In this document: positions 1-7,029 of the stretch, piece after piece
How positions within the stretch are numbered: position 1 is the stretch's first letter
Layout of the letters: each line of letters starts with the position of its first letter
Notes under the pieces: generated by a model
The model's database searches: none
What the model saw: the letters and a program-made list of their open reading frames with translations, nothing else
Told to the model about the DNA's origin: nothing
Made by a program: the position numbers and the translations under genes
Assembly: GCA_965660165.1 (NCBI GenBank)
Contig: CBFHYU010000018.1
Span: 1-47,569 of the forward strand
DNA: 47,569 bases
Direction: 5' to 3'
DNA from: WTJO01 sp965660165
GTDB taxonomy: Bacteria; Pseudomonadota; Alphaproteobacteria; Puniceispirillales; Puniceispirillaceae

Positions 1-1
1 A

Positions 2-1327
2 CGCAATTTGCTACAGGATTTACTGTCAACCATTGCTGGTCTTCGGCCGCGATTTGCCTCAGATAAAGATGATGGCTCAATTGAGGATTTATGCACTGTG
101 CTGCTGAGCCGTGATGATGAAACATCTCAACAGCGGATAGGCAATCTAATTTTGGGAAAATATGAACAGCTAGAGGATGACGCCAAAAAACTGTTTTTTC
201 ACTTTATCACGAACAAGATGGATTTAGACAGTCAAGCCATCTTGTCACATGTCACAGAGTATCAACAAAATAGGGATGCTAAAACGCTGTCCAAGCTATT
301 ACGTTCAGCAGAGCCAAAACGTCAGGAATTTTTGCGGCGACTTAATCAGGTTGCAGGGGCAACAGAGGTGCTGGTGAATATGCGGGCTGATTTGTTGCGC
401 TTTGCAACGCAAGATAACGATCTGAAAATGGCAGATCTGGATTTTGCGCATCTATTCACCTCATGGTTTAATCGCGGATTTTTGACGCTACAGCCCATTT
501 CATGGCACACGCCTGCGAATATTTTGGCTAAGATCATCAAATATGAAGCTGTGCATGCAATCAATGACTGGGATGATTTGCGTAGTCGTCTGCAACCAGA
601 AGATAGACGCTGTTTCGCCTTTTTTCACCCTGCTATGCCAGATGAGCCGCTTGTCTTTGTTGAGGTTGCCCTGTGTAAAGGGGTGCCAAATTCTATTCAG
701 AGAGTGCTGGCGGAGCGCGATAGCAATCTGATAAGCGATGAGGTAGATACAGCTACATTTTATTCTATCTCTAATTGCCAGCGTGGGCTTCAGGGGATTT
801 CGTTTGGCAATGCGCTTATCAAGCAAGTTGTAGAAGATTTATCTAAAGAGATTCCCTCTTTGAAACAATTTGTGACGCTGTCACCGCTTCCTGGATTTGC
901 AAGCTGGGTGCGAGATCAGGCTGATAGCTTATCAAATGATGATATCGCTCAGATAGACCAGCTAGCAAAAACTGCAATCCAGACATCAGATAGCAGTCTG
1001 CTAGACAAATATAATGCTAGCTTGACATCGCTTGCTACCCAATATCTGCTTAATGCCAAGCGTTCAGATGGGCAACCCATTGATGCTGTGGCTAGGTTTC
1101 ATCTCAGAAACGGGGCATGTGTGCATGCGATCCATGCTGGTGCAGATATATCTGATAACGGCATTAAACATGCCTTTGGCGTGATGGTAAATTACGCCTA
1201 TGACCTGCCGCATGTTGCAAGCCGCCATGAAAACTATGTGAAAGATCAAAGAGTTGTGGCAAGCAAACAGGTCACGCAGCTTCTTTCTGGAAAATCATTG
1301 TCTGTTTTTGCACAGACAGAAAAGTAA
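2..1327 (+). CDS. Malonyl-CoA decarboxylase, 5' end outside window
   Basis: Malonyl-CoA decarboxylase converts malonyl-CoA to acetyl-CoA and CO2 and is a cytoplasmic enzyme of malonate use or malonyl-CoA control. The reading frame is open from the first complete codon at position 2, so the true start probably lies upstream; the first in-window start-like codon is TTG at 8, with no ribosome site visible. Family features: a helical N-terminal part, then a catalytic half with RCFAFFHP, the block EALFVEV-like PLVFVEVAL, a substrate-loop TFYSISNCQRGLQGISFGN, SPLPGF, and near the C-terminus ARFHLRNGA, which carries the catalytic His, followed by GVMVNYAYDLPHV. About 440 residues are visible, against 420-490 for the family, so little is missing. 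No malonyl-CoA synthetase is seen alongside. The family call is firm; the pathway is not shown. Confidence 0.93.
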   Translation, partial: RNLLQDLLSTIAGLRPRFASDKDDGSIEDLCTVLLSRDDETSQQRIGNLILGKYEQLEDDAKKLFFHFITNKMDLDSQAILSHVTEYQQNRDAKTLSKLLRSAEPKRQEFLRRLNQVAGATEVLVNMRADLLRFATQDNDLKMADLDFAHLFTSWFNRGFLTLQPISWHTPANILAKIIKYEAVHAINDWDDLRSRLQPEDRRCFAFFHPAMPDEPLVFVEVALCKGVPNSIQRVLAERDSNLISDEVDTATFYSISNCQRGLQGISFGNALIKQVVEDLSKEIPSLKQFVTLSPLPGFASWVRDQADSLSNDDIAQIDQLAKTAIQTSDSSLLDKYNASLTSLATQYLLNAKRSDGQPIDAVARFHLRNGACVHAIHAGADISDNGIKHAFGVMVNYAYDLPHVASRHENYVKDQRVVASKQVTQLLSGKSLSVFAQTEK

Positions 1328-1360
1328 GTATGATTGCGCATCAGCGCTAACCCTAATTTC

Positions 1361-1410
1361 TACTTTTAGGCCTTTTTGGGTCTTTTGTAGCCTTTTCTGG
1401 CCTTTTTATA
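1361..1410. repeat. Five T-tracts phased every 10 bases (likely curved DNA)
   Basis: Five consecutive decamers start at 1361, 1371, 1381, 1391 and 1401. Each has a run of four or five T near its 5' side: tacttttagg, cctttttggg, tcttttgtag, ccttttctgg, cctttttata. A-tracts or T-tracts repeated at one per helical turn are the known recipe for intrinsically bent DNA. The array lies 34 bases after the decarboxylase stop and 40 bases before a small open frame. It is not preceded by a strong hairpin, so it is not a plain terminator. Confidence 0.55.
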
Positions 1411-1450
1411 TATCATCATATCATCGCTAAACAGAATAGGTAGATAGGCT

Positions 1451-1612
1451 ATGTGTATAGGATGTGCTGAGGCCGTGATGCTTAATAGTGATGGCAAAGC
1501 GCCAGATACCGCCGAAACAGCGTTATATTTCGGTGCCTTTGCGCTGTGGATAATTATTCTGACGCATCTTGCAAAAACAGGCAAAAAAGAGTGTGGCCAG
1601 ACAACAGGCTGA
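1451..1612 (+). CDS. Possible small single-span membrane protein (53 aa)
   Basis: This short frame runs ATG to TGA and encodes 53 residues. It begins MCIGCAEAVM, with two early cysteines (C2 and C5), has one hydrophobic stretch of about 15 residues (TALYFGAFALWIIILTHLA, residues 23-41), and ends in a basic tail KTGKKECGQTTG. It sits between the phased T-tracts and the convergent YqaA-like gene, whose stop is 7 bases away. There is only a weak purine-rich sequence upstream. I recognise no family. It may be a real small membrane protein or a chance frame; no homolog search was possible. Confidence 0.35.
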   Translation: MCIGCAEAVMLNSDGKAPDTAETALYFGAFALWIIILTHLAKTGKKECGQTTG

Positions 1613-1619
1613 CCCGCTA

Positions 1620-2042
1620 TTACGCGACGCCCAAGCTCAGCATTGCCACCACAATATAGCGGCCGCATTTCGCAATCGTAACCAAAAGAATGAATGACCA
1701 TAATGGCTCACGCAATATGCCAGACATTACGGTTATCGGGTCACCCACAAATGGCACCCAGCTTAACAGCAAAGCATATCTGCCATATTTTTGGTAATGC
1801 TGTTCTGCTCGTAAAAGCGTTGCGCCCTTAACTGGAAACCAGCGCCTATCTTTGAAGTGGACGAAAAAGCGGCCTAGCCACCAATTGATGACCGCCCCTA
1901 GCACATTGCCTGCACTCGCAATCGCAATCAGCGTGACAATCGCCTCTGGCTTAGCAGCAACCGCATAGGCCAGAAATGCCTCAGATTGAGCAGGCAATAT
2001 GGTCGCCGCAAGAAACGCGCTGAAAAATACTGATAGATACAC
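1620..2042 (-). CDS. YqaA/DedA-like (VTT-domain) small membrane protein
   Basis: A 140-residue integral membrane protein of the YqaA type within the SNARE-associated/DedA (VTT) superfamily. These proteins are linked in other bacteria to lipid scrambling or transport and envelope homeostasis; the substrate here is unknown. Family features: an N-terminal hydrophobic segment with ATILPAQSEAFLAYA, a small-residue helix SAGNVLGAVINWWLGRF, then RAEQHYQKYGRYALLLSWVPFVGDPITVMSGILR (residues about 78-112), where the W-P-GDP-T loop is typical. The C-terminal helix is KCGRYIVVAMLSL. The start codon is GTG, supported by GGAG about five bases upstream. It stands alone and convergent to the small frame at 1451. 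Confidence 0.85.
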   Translation of the reverse strand: MYLSVFFSAFLAATILPAQSEAFLAYAVAAKPEAIVTLIAIASAGNVLGAVINWWLGRFFVHFKDRRWFPVKGATLLRAEQHYQKYGRYALLLSWVPFVGDPITVMSGILREPLWSFILLVTIAKCGRYIVVAMLSLGVA

Positions 2043-2406
2043 GCACGCTCCATAGCCATATATTACAGGTAATCTGTATTAGGCTATTCTGCCAGCATCT
2101 TCAACTGCTAGCTGTGGGCGGCTTGAGCCTATCTTTATCTCACAATCATGATGAAGCGCTATTAGTACGATATTATCCAGATAGTTTAGCTCTACTGTCT
2201 TAGAAAAAATGAAAACTATAAAAAGGCTAAGTAAGCGTTGGCACAGCTCATTTCTCAAATGTCCTTTCGGGCGCGCCTTAGCGGATGATTTTTCTTTGCA
2301 GATAATTTTTCTGGTTTCGCCATTTTATATTAGCTTTTTATATAAATTGATGATGATGTATCTGGTGCTAGCGAGTATATGAAGGGGGTTTGATGTGGGG
2401 GATGTT
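2043..2406. promoter_or_regulatory. Intergenic leader upstream of the ADH operon
   Basis: About 360 bases without a confident gene, between the divergent YqaA-like gene and the Zn-ADH. The right half is AT-rich, so promoters for both sides should lie here, but I could not pick a convincing -35/-10 pair. It also holds a 57-codon frame at 2209-2382 starting MKTIKRLSKRW and ending in a hydrophobic stretch rich in Met, Leu and Tyr. That frame has no ribosome site and unusual composition, so it is not called as a gene. A G-rich run, AGGGGG, at about 2382-2388 precedes the alternative GTG start at 2395. Confidence 0.4.
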
Positions 2407-3501
2407 ATGAAGGCGGCAATATGTCGGCATTTTGGTGCGCCGCTTGCGATTGAAACAGTAGCAATAGGTAGGCCTGATGTATGTGAGGTGAAAATTCGCA
2501 TAGATGCGGTGGCTATTTGTCATAGTGATATCAGCTTTATCAACGGTTATTGGGGCGGTCACTTGCCTGCGATTTATGGGCATGAGGCGGCTGGTACAGT
2601 AATTGAGACAGGCGCATCAGTAACAGGCATCAATGCTGGCGAGCGTGTTATTGTTACCTTGATGAGGTCATGCGGAGGTTGTGCTGTCTGCTCTGATGGC
2701 GCAGAGGCACTATGCGCTGAGCCGCCTCTTACAAGTGATGGCGCGATTGCCAGAATGCAAGATGGCTCACAGATATGGTCTGCTATGCATACAGGTGCAT
2801 TTGCCGAACAGGTGATTGTGCATCAACGCCAAATTGTCCCACTGCCTGAGGATATTGCCTCAGATATTGGCGCGTTAATCGGGTGCGGTGTGATCACGGG
2901 CTATGGCGCAGTAACCCATGTCGCCAACGTCAAACCAGGCGAGAAGGTTGCGGTTGTAGGGTGCGGGGGTGTTGGGATAAATGCGATACAGGCGGCGCGT
3001 ATTTCAGGGGCATCCCTCATCACGGCGATTGATACAAGCGCGTCAAAACAGGCTATTTGTGAATCTTTAGGGGCTAGCCATTTTGTGCATCTTACAGATA
3101 ATAGTGACTATGATACTGCCTATGCTATCCCGCCCACTGGCGGGTATGATGTTGTTCTGGTGGCGGTTGGGTCTGCATCTGTGATTGCTGAGGCTGTCAG
3201 ATTGCTGAAAGCCAGAGGGCGGCTTGTGGTTATGGGCTTGCCCCCATCTGGGGATATGGCTGAAATTGAGATGACAAATCTTGCTAGCTATGGCCAGTCA
3301 ATTATTGGCACGAAAATGGGTATGGCACGTATCAGAGAAGACATCCCAAATATTATTACTCTGTATCGTGAGGGAAAATGGGTGCTTGACGATCTAATCT
3401 CAAGACGGTTTGATTTTAGCGATATAAATGATGCAATAGATGCTGCACAACATCCTGATACAATGCGCATTATTGTGCAGATGAGCCAGAAAGAGACCTG
3501 A
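2407..3501 (+). CDS. Zinc-dependent alcohol dehydrogenase (MDR family)
   Basis: A cytoplasmic NAD(P)-dependent medium-chain dehydrogenase oxidising an alcohol or reducing an aldehyde; the substrate is unknown. From ATG 2407 the protein starts MKAAICRHFG, typical of the family. A GTG at 2395 in the same frame would add four residues; both have G-rich sequence upstream. Catalytic zinc residues are visible: C38 in AICHSD, H59-E60 in YGHEAAGTV, and the Cys of LIGCGVITGYGA. All four structural-zinc cysteines are present (C89, C92, C95, C103). The nucleotide fold shows VAVVGCGGVGINA, with an acidic residue at the end of the next strand (ITAIDTS), which favours NAD. It is the first gene of a three-gene operon with the dehydratase (adjacent start) and SDR, which suggests polyol or sugar-acid catabolism. 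Confidence 0.93.
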   Translation: MKAAICRHFGAPLAIETVAIGRPDVCEVKIRIDAVAICHSDISFINGYWGGHLPAIYGHEAAGTVIETGASVTGINAGERVIVTLMRSCGGCAVCSDGAEALCAEPPLTSDGAIARMQDGSQIWSAMHTGAFAEQVIVHQRQIVPLPEDIASDIGALIGCGVITGYGAVTHVANVKPGEKVAVVGCGGVGINAIQAARISGASLITAIDTSASKQAICESLGASHFVHLTDNSDYDTAYAIPPTGGYDVVLVAVGSASVIAEAVRLLKARGRLVVMGLPPSGDMAEIEMTNLASYGQSIIGTKMGMARIREDIPNIITLYREGKWVLDDLISRRFDFSDINDAIDAAQHPDTMRIIVQMSQKET

Positions 3502-4689
3502 ATGAAACTCGATAGATGTGACAGTTTTGTGGTTGGAAATCCAGAGCCAGGTATTGGCGGCCGCTATTTCATTTTTATCAAGCTGACAACGACATGCGGC
3601 ATCACAGGCTATGGCGAGATATATAATGCCAGCTTTGGCCCTCAGCTTGTGGCGGCGATGGCTGAAGAGGTATTTAACACCGAAATGGCAGGTGAAGACC
3701 CGTTCCAGATTGAAAAAATCTGGCGGCGTGTCTATAGCAGAGGGTTTTCACAGCGCCCTGATATCACGCTTATGGGGGTGTTAAGCGGGCTTGAAATAGC
3801 GTGTTGGGATATTATTGGCAAGGCGACTGACAAACCTGTTCATGCGCTACTTGGCGGAAAATTACATCACAGGCTCAGAAGCTATAGCTATATTTATCCG
3901 CCAGCAGACGCTGATGCAGAGTCATTTTACAGCAACCCTTATGCTACAGCTGAAATTGCTGAACGCTATATTGCGGATGGCTTCACAGCGCTTAAATTTG
4001 ATCCAGCGGGCGCTTATACCATTTTAGATCCGCATATGCCCAGCCTAGAGGATATTGACCGCTCAGAGCAATTCTTGAAACGTCTTAGAGAGGTTGCTGG
4101 GCACAAGGTTGATTTGCTGTTTGGCACACATGGGCAATTTTCGGTCTCAGGTGCAAAACGAATGGCGGCCATGATGCAGGCATATGACCCGCTTTGGTTT
4201 GAAGAGCCAACCCCGCCTGAACGACCAGAAATGATGGCAGAGGTCGCACGTGCCACCTCAATTCCAATTGCGACAGGTGAACGGCTAACCACCAAATATG
4301 AATTTATTCGTATTCTTGAAACAGGGGCTGCGTCTATTTTGCAAATGAATTTAGGCAGGGTAGGCGGCTTGCTTGAGGCTAAAAAAATTGCCTCTATGGC
4401 AGAAGCTTTTTATGCACATATTGCGCCTCATCTATATTGTGGGCCAATCGTTGCGGCCGCAAATATTCAGCTTTCTGCAAGCTGTCCTAATTTTTTAATT
4501 TTGGAATCTATCCAGAAATGGGGCGGGTTTTATGAGCAGATTTTGACCCAAAAAATTGACTGGGAAGAGGGGTATGTGATTGTACCAGACCGTCCAGGTA
4601 TTGGCTTTGAGATTGATGAAGAGGTAGCACGCGCCCACCCATATCATGAAACAGCATTGCATTTGACTATGGCTGAGCACGGCCGATGA
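3502..4689 (+). CDS. Enolase-superfamily (mandelate racemase/MLE type) dehydratase-like protein
   Basis: A 395-residue member of the mandelate racemase/muconate-lactonizing enzyme family; relatives mostly dehydrate sugar acids such as galactonate, mannonate or gluconate. The N-terminal capping domain covers about residues 1-125, then a TIM barrel. Visible barrel motifs: LKFDPAG (K165), FGTHGQ (H210), WFEEPTPPE (E234/E235), ATGERL (E260), LGRVGGL, and IAPH (H310), followed by ILESI (E335). The first metal ligand, usually Asp two residues before the His (as in D-x-H), appears to be Gly208, so the metal site may be altered or the alignment locally shifted. It starts directly after the ADH stop and its end overlaps the SDR start by four bases, so the three genes are surely co-translated. 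Exact substrate unknown. Confidence 0.88.
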   Translation: MKLDRCDSFVVGNPEPGIGGRYFIFIKLTTTCGITGYGEIYNASFGPQLVAAMAEEVFNTEMAGEDPFQIEKIWRRVYSRGFSQRPDITLMGVLSGLEIACWDIIGKATDKPVHALLGGKLHHRLRSYSYIYPPADADAESFYSNPYATAEIAERYIADGFTALKFDPAGAYTILDPHMPSLEDIDRSEQFLKRLREVAGHKVDLLFGTHGQFSVSGAKRMAAMMQAYDPLWFEEPTPPERPEMMAEVARATSIPIATGERLTTKYEFIRILETGAASILQMNLGRVGGLLEAKKIASMAEAFYAHIAPHLYCGPIVAAANIQLSASCPNFLILESIQKWGGFYEQILTQKIDWEEGYVIVPDRPGIGFEIDEEVARAHPYHETALHLTMAEHGR

Positions 4690-5474
4690 GCAAGGTGATA
4701 TTGGTTACAGGTGCAACAGATGGTATCGGACTGCTTGCTGCACATAAGCTAGTCTCTGCGGGGCATAGCGTGATTTTGCATGGCCGCAATGAAAACAGGC
4801 TGGCAGAATTATCAGACAGATTTGGCGGTGCGCCAACCATTGTTGCTGATTTAAGTCATTTGGATCAGGTCACCAATATGGCACGTACTATCCTGTCTGA
4901 TTATTCTAGGCTAGATGTCTTGATCAATAATGCTGGTGTTCTGAAAACAGCACAGACACAGACCAAAACAGGGCGCGATATTCGCTTTGAGGTAAATTGC
5001 CTTGCGCCCTATATTTTGGCTATTTCTTTGTTGCCGATTATGCCAAAAGACGGGCGGATCATCAATCTGTCATCAGCTGCGCAAGCCCCCGTTGATATTG
5101 ATGCAATGATGGCGTTTCAGCCCATGCAAGATATGGCGGCCTATGCGCAAAGTAAGCTTGCCCTTACAATCTGGTCACAGGTACTGGCAGGTGAATTGCC
5201 AGATGGCCCAATGGTTGTGTCGGTGAATCCAGGCTCATTACTTGCCACAAAAATGGTGAAAGACGGGTTTGGGATTGATGGTAAGGATGTGAATATTGGT
5301 GCAGATAGTTTAGTGAATGCAGCTCTTTCGGCTGAATTTGCAGAGGCTACGGGCAGATATTTTGACACTGATAGTGGCGTCTTTGCCTCGCCTCATCAGG
5401 CGGCATCTGACCCCAAGCATGTAGCGGCAGTGATGGATGCCCTCAAAAGCCTAACCAATGAGGCTATGATATAG
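4686..5474 (+). CDS. Short-chain dehydrogenase/reductase (SDR)
   Basis: A 262-residue SDR with a Rossmann nucleotide site TGATDGIG near residues 8-15, HGRNENR after the second strand (Arg favours NADPH), NNAGV, the active-site Ser in INLSSAAQ, and the catalytic pair in YAQSKLAL. The post-catalytic segment VSVNPGSLLATKMV is typical. Overall it resembles retinol-dehydrogenase or protochlorophyllide-type SDRs rather than FabG. Its ATG overlaps the dehydratase stop in ATGA, so it is the third gene of the ADH-dehydratase operon and probably handles a carbonyl or hydroxyl group in the same pathway. The gene ends 66 bases before the convergent MmgE/PrpD gene. Confidence 0.9.
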   Translation: MSKVILVTGATDGIGLLAAHKLVSAGHSVILHGRNENRLAELSDRFGGAPTIVADLSHLDQVTNMARTILSDYSRLDVLINNAGVLKTAQTQTKTGRDIRFEVNCLAPYILAISLLPIMPKDGRIINLSSAAQAPVDIDAMMAFQPMQDMAAYAQSKLALTIWSQVLAGELPDGPMVVSVNPGSLLATKMVKDGFGIDGKDVNIGADSLVNAALSAEFAEATGRYFDTDSGVFASPHQAASDPKHVAAVMDALKSLTNEAMI

Positions 5475-5540
5475 CAGGCCAAAGAGGCAGCGATATAACA
5501 GATATGGAACATGCGCCCTAGAAATGGTTCGGTGCGCAGA

Positions 5541-6893
5541 TTACCCCTTTGTATCAAGAAGCGTATCTATATGTTGCTGTTCTAACGTCATCAACTTGTG
5601 ATGCACAATCTCTGCATAATCAGCAGGCCATAATCGTGTTGCCAGAGAGAGGTATTTTTGCTTAAGCGCCTCTGGCGGGTAAGGGGCTTGCCAGTCGCCT
5701 TTATTGGTTTTTACCTCTGCTGATAGCACCTTGCCGCCAGCACATCTAATCATCACTTTGGCAGGCCGTAACTCTGGAAGCAGGGCTGTCATTGCGCTAT
5801 CTTCACGGATGCTGACTTTCTGGCAAAGCGCGGCAATAGTTGGGTTGGTACGCGCCTGTTCTGTAAAGCTAAGCACATCAGATGAGCCATGATACAGCGT
5901 AGTCGCAATCGCAAAGGGCACTGAGAATTTACAAGCAAGCACATTTCTAGGCGTCTTATCCTGTAATTCAGCCGCCAGATTATAGCTCGTTACATCGATA
6001 GCCTCAATCATATCAAGATTTTCTAATTCAGGATATGCTTCCATCAATTGCCATAGGGCATCAAGCGCGGCATGATTATAGCGGCAACAGGCATGAAGCT
6101 TGAAATAGTTTCGGCTTACCTCAAAGCTTGTGCCCAATGCCTCACATGCTTTTTGTCTGTCAAAACCAGATGATATTACAGATGAAAATACTGAATAGAT
6201 GCCATCTGTCTCGCCGCTAAATCCAGATTGTAATAGGGTAAGGCCAAGATGTGCCATCTGGTTTGAGATACCAGCATAGGCATTTCGCACTGTGCCTCCC
6301 TCTAACATGGTTTTCCGACTTGTTGCCAGCGTAAGGCTTGAGGCTATGTTCAAATATTCGGCAGTCTGATCTGTATCTAGCTGGTTAAGACTGGCAATAG
6401 CAGCGGCAGCGCCTAGACCGCCCCACGTGCCATGCGGATGGGTGCTGGGGTGAAGCTGGCTTGCAAGCCCTATTCTGGCGGCCACATCATAGCCAAGAAT
6501 AAAGGCTCGCAAAAAAGCTTTGCCTGATATCTGCCTTGTTTCTGAGGCTGAAAATAAGGCAGGGAAAATATGCATCGCAGGATGGCCTTTGGCAAATTGA
6601 TGCCCTTCATCCATTTCAAGCACAGTGCCTGCTACCCCATTCAAAAATGCAGCCTGTTGACGGCTTGTTTTTTGCTGTGAGCCAAACAGGCTAGCCTCAC
6701 CCTGCTCAGTGCATCCCATCGTGTGAACAAGGTGCTGCATCTCAGCTTCTGCCATGCCGCCAATAATGGCCGCAACACTATCTGCAATAATATATTTAGC
6801 GTCTGTTACAGCCTGCTCAGGAATATCTTCAAAACGTGTCTCTGTGAGGAATACAGAGAATATTTTCGCCAGAGACGTTGCCTCATTTTCCAT
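5541..6893 (-). CDS. MmgE/PrpD family protein (2-methylcitrate dehydratase-like)
   Basis: A 450-residue protein of the MmgE/PrpD family, which includes 2-methylcitrate dehydratase and cis-aconitate decarboxylase; these enzymes act on tri- or dicarboxylates without an iron-sulfur cluster. Family signs: AKYIIADSVAAIIGG near the N-terminus, LNGVAGTVLEMDEGHQFAKGHPAMHIFPAL at about residues 84-113, ILGYDVAARIG, HPHGTWGGLGAAAA, and KLHACCRYNHAALDAL, the position of conserved lid residues. The E-M-D-E-G-H variant differs from the usual LDYDD of PrpD, so a substrate other than methylcitrate is likely. It is transcribed away from the first ABC importer across a 136-base regulatory gap and is a good candidate partner of the aconitase-like pair at 14.3-16.0 kb. 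Confidence 0.9.
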   Translation of the reverse strand: MENEATSLAKIFSVFLTETRFEDIPEQAVTDAKYIIADSVAAIIGGMAEAEMQHLVHTMGCTEQGEASLFGSQQKTSRQQAAFLNGVAGTVLEMDEGHQFAKGHPAMHIFPALFSASETRQISGKAFLRAFILGYDVAARIGLASQLHPSTHPHGTWGGLGAAAAIASLNQLDTDQTAEYLNIASSLTLATSRKTMLEGGTVRNAYAGISNQMAHLGLTLLQSGFSGETDGIYSVFSSVISSGFDRQKACEALGTSFEVSRNYFKLHACCRYNHAALDALWQLMEAYPELENLDMIEAIDVTSYNLAAELQDKTPRNVLACKFSVPFAIATTLYHGSSDVLSFTEQARTNPTIAALCQKVSIREDSAMTALLPELRPAKVMIRCAGGKVLSAEVKTNKGDWQAPYPPEALKQKYLSLATRLWPADYAEIVHHKLMTLEQQHIDTLLDTKG

Positions 6894-6959
6894 ATCTTCT
6901 GCCTTTATCTGGTAACGTTTTTCATCATGCAGAACAGAATAAGCTTGTTAAAGCCTATC

Positions 6960-7001
6960 ATTATAGCATTTACTCTATAATAGATATGTTTTGACTATAA
7001 T
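6960..7001. promoter_or_regulatory. Dyad ATTATAG-N8-CTATAAT plus a third half-site
   Basis: In the gap between the divergent MmgE/PrpD gene and the binding-protein gene, ATTATAG (6960-6966) and CTATAAT (6975-6981) form a perfect seven-base inverted repeat with an eight-base spacer. A second CTATAAT follows at 6995-7001, twenty bases downstream of the first in direct orientation, about two helical turns. This looks like an operator with an extra half-site. The boxes also resemble -10 elements, but I found no matching -35 sequences, so the operator reading is preferred, at moderate confidence. Confidence 0.45.
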
Positions 7002-7029
7002 ATCGGAAATAATTTTGAGGGAGAAAAAG

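Noticed and set aside
1366..1701. Reverse open frame with a Lys/Arg-rich end overlapping yqaA and the T-tract array
   Set aside because: It overlaps the well-supported YqaA-like gene in another frame, and its basic tail is only the translation of the phased T-tracts.
2209..2382. 57-codon forward frame just upstream of the Zn-ADH gene
   Set aside because: No ribosome site, biased composition and no recognisable domain; treated as part of the leader, although a small membrane peptide is not excluded.
6976..7001. Two TATAAT hexamers as -10 promoter boxes
   Set aside because: Neither has a recognisable -35 at 16-18 bases; they fit better as half-sites of the dyad, although one might still serve as a promoter.
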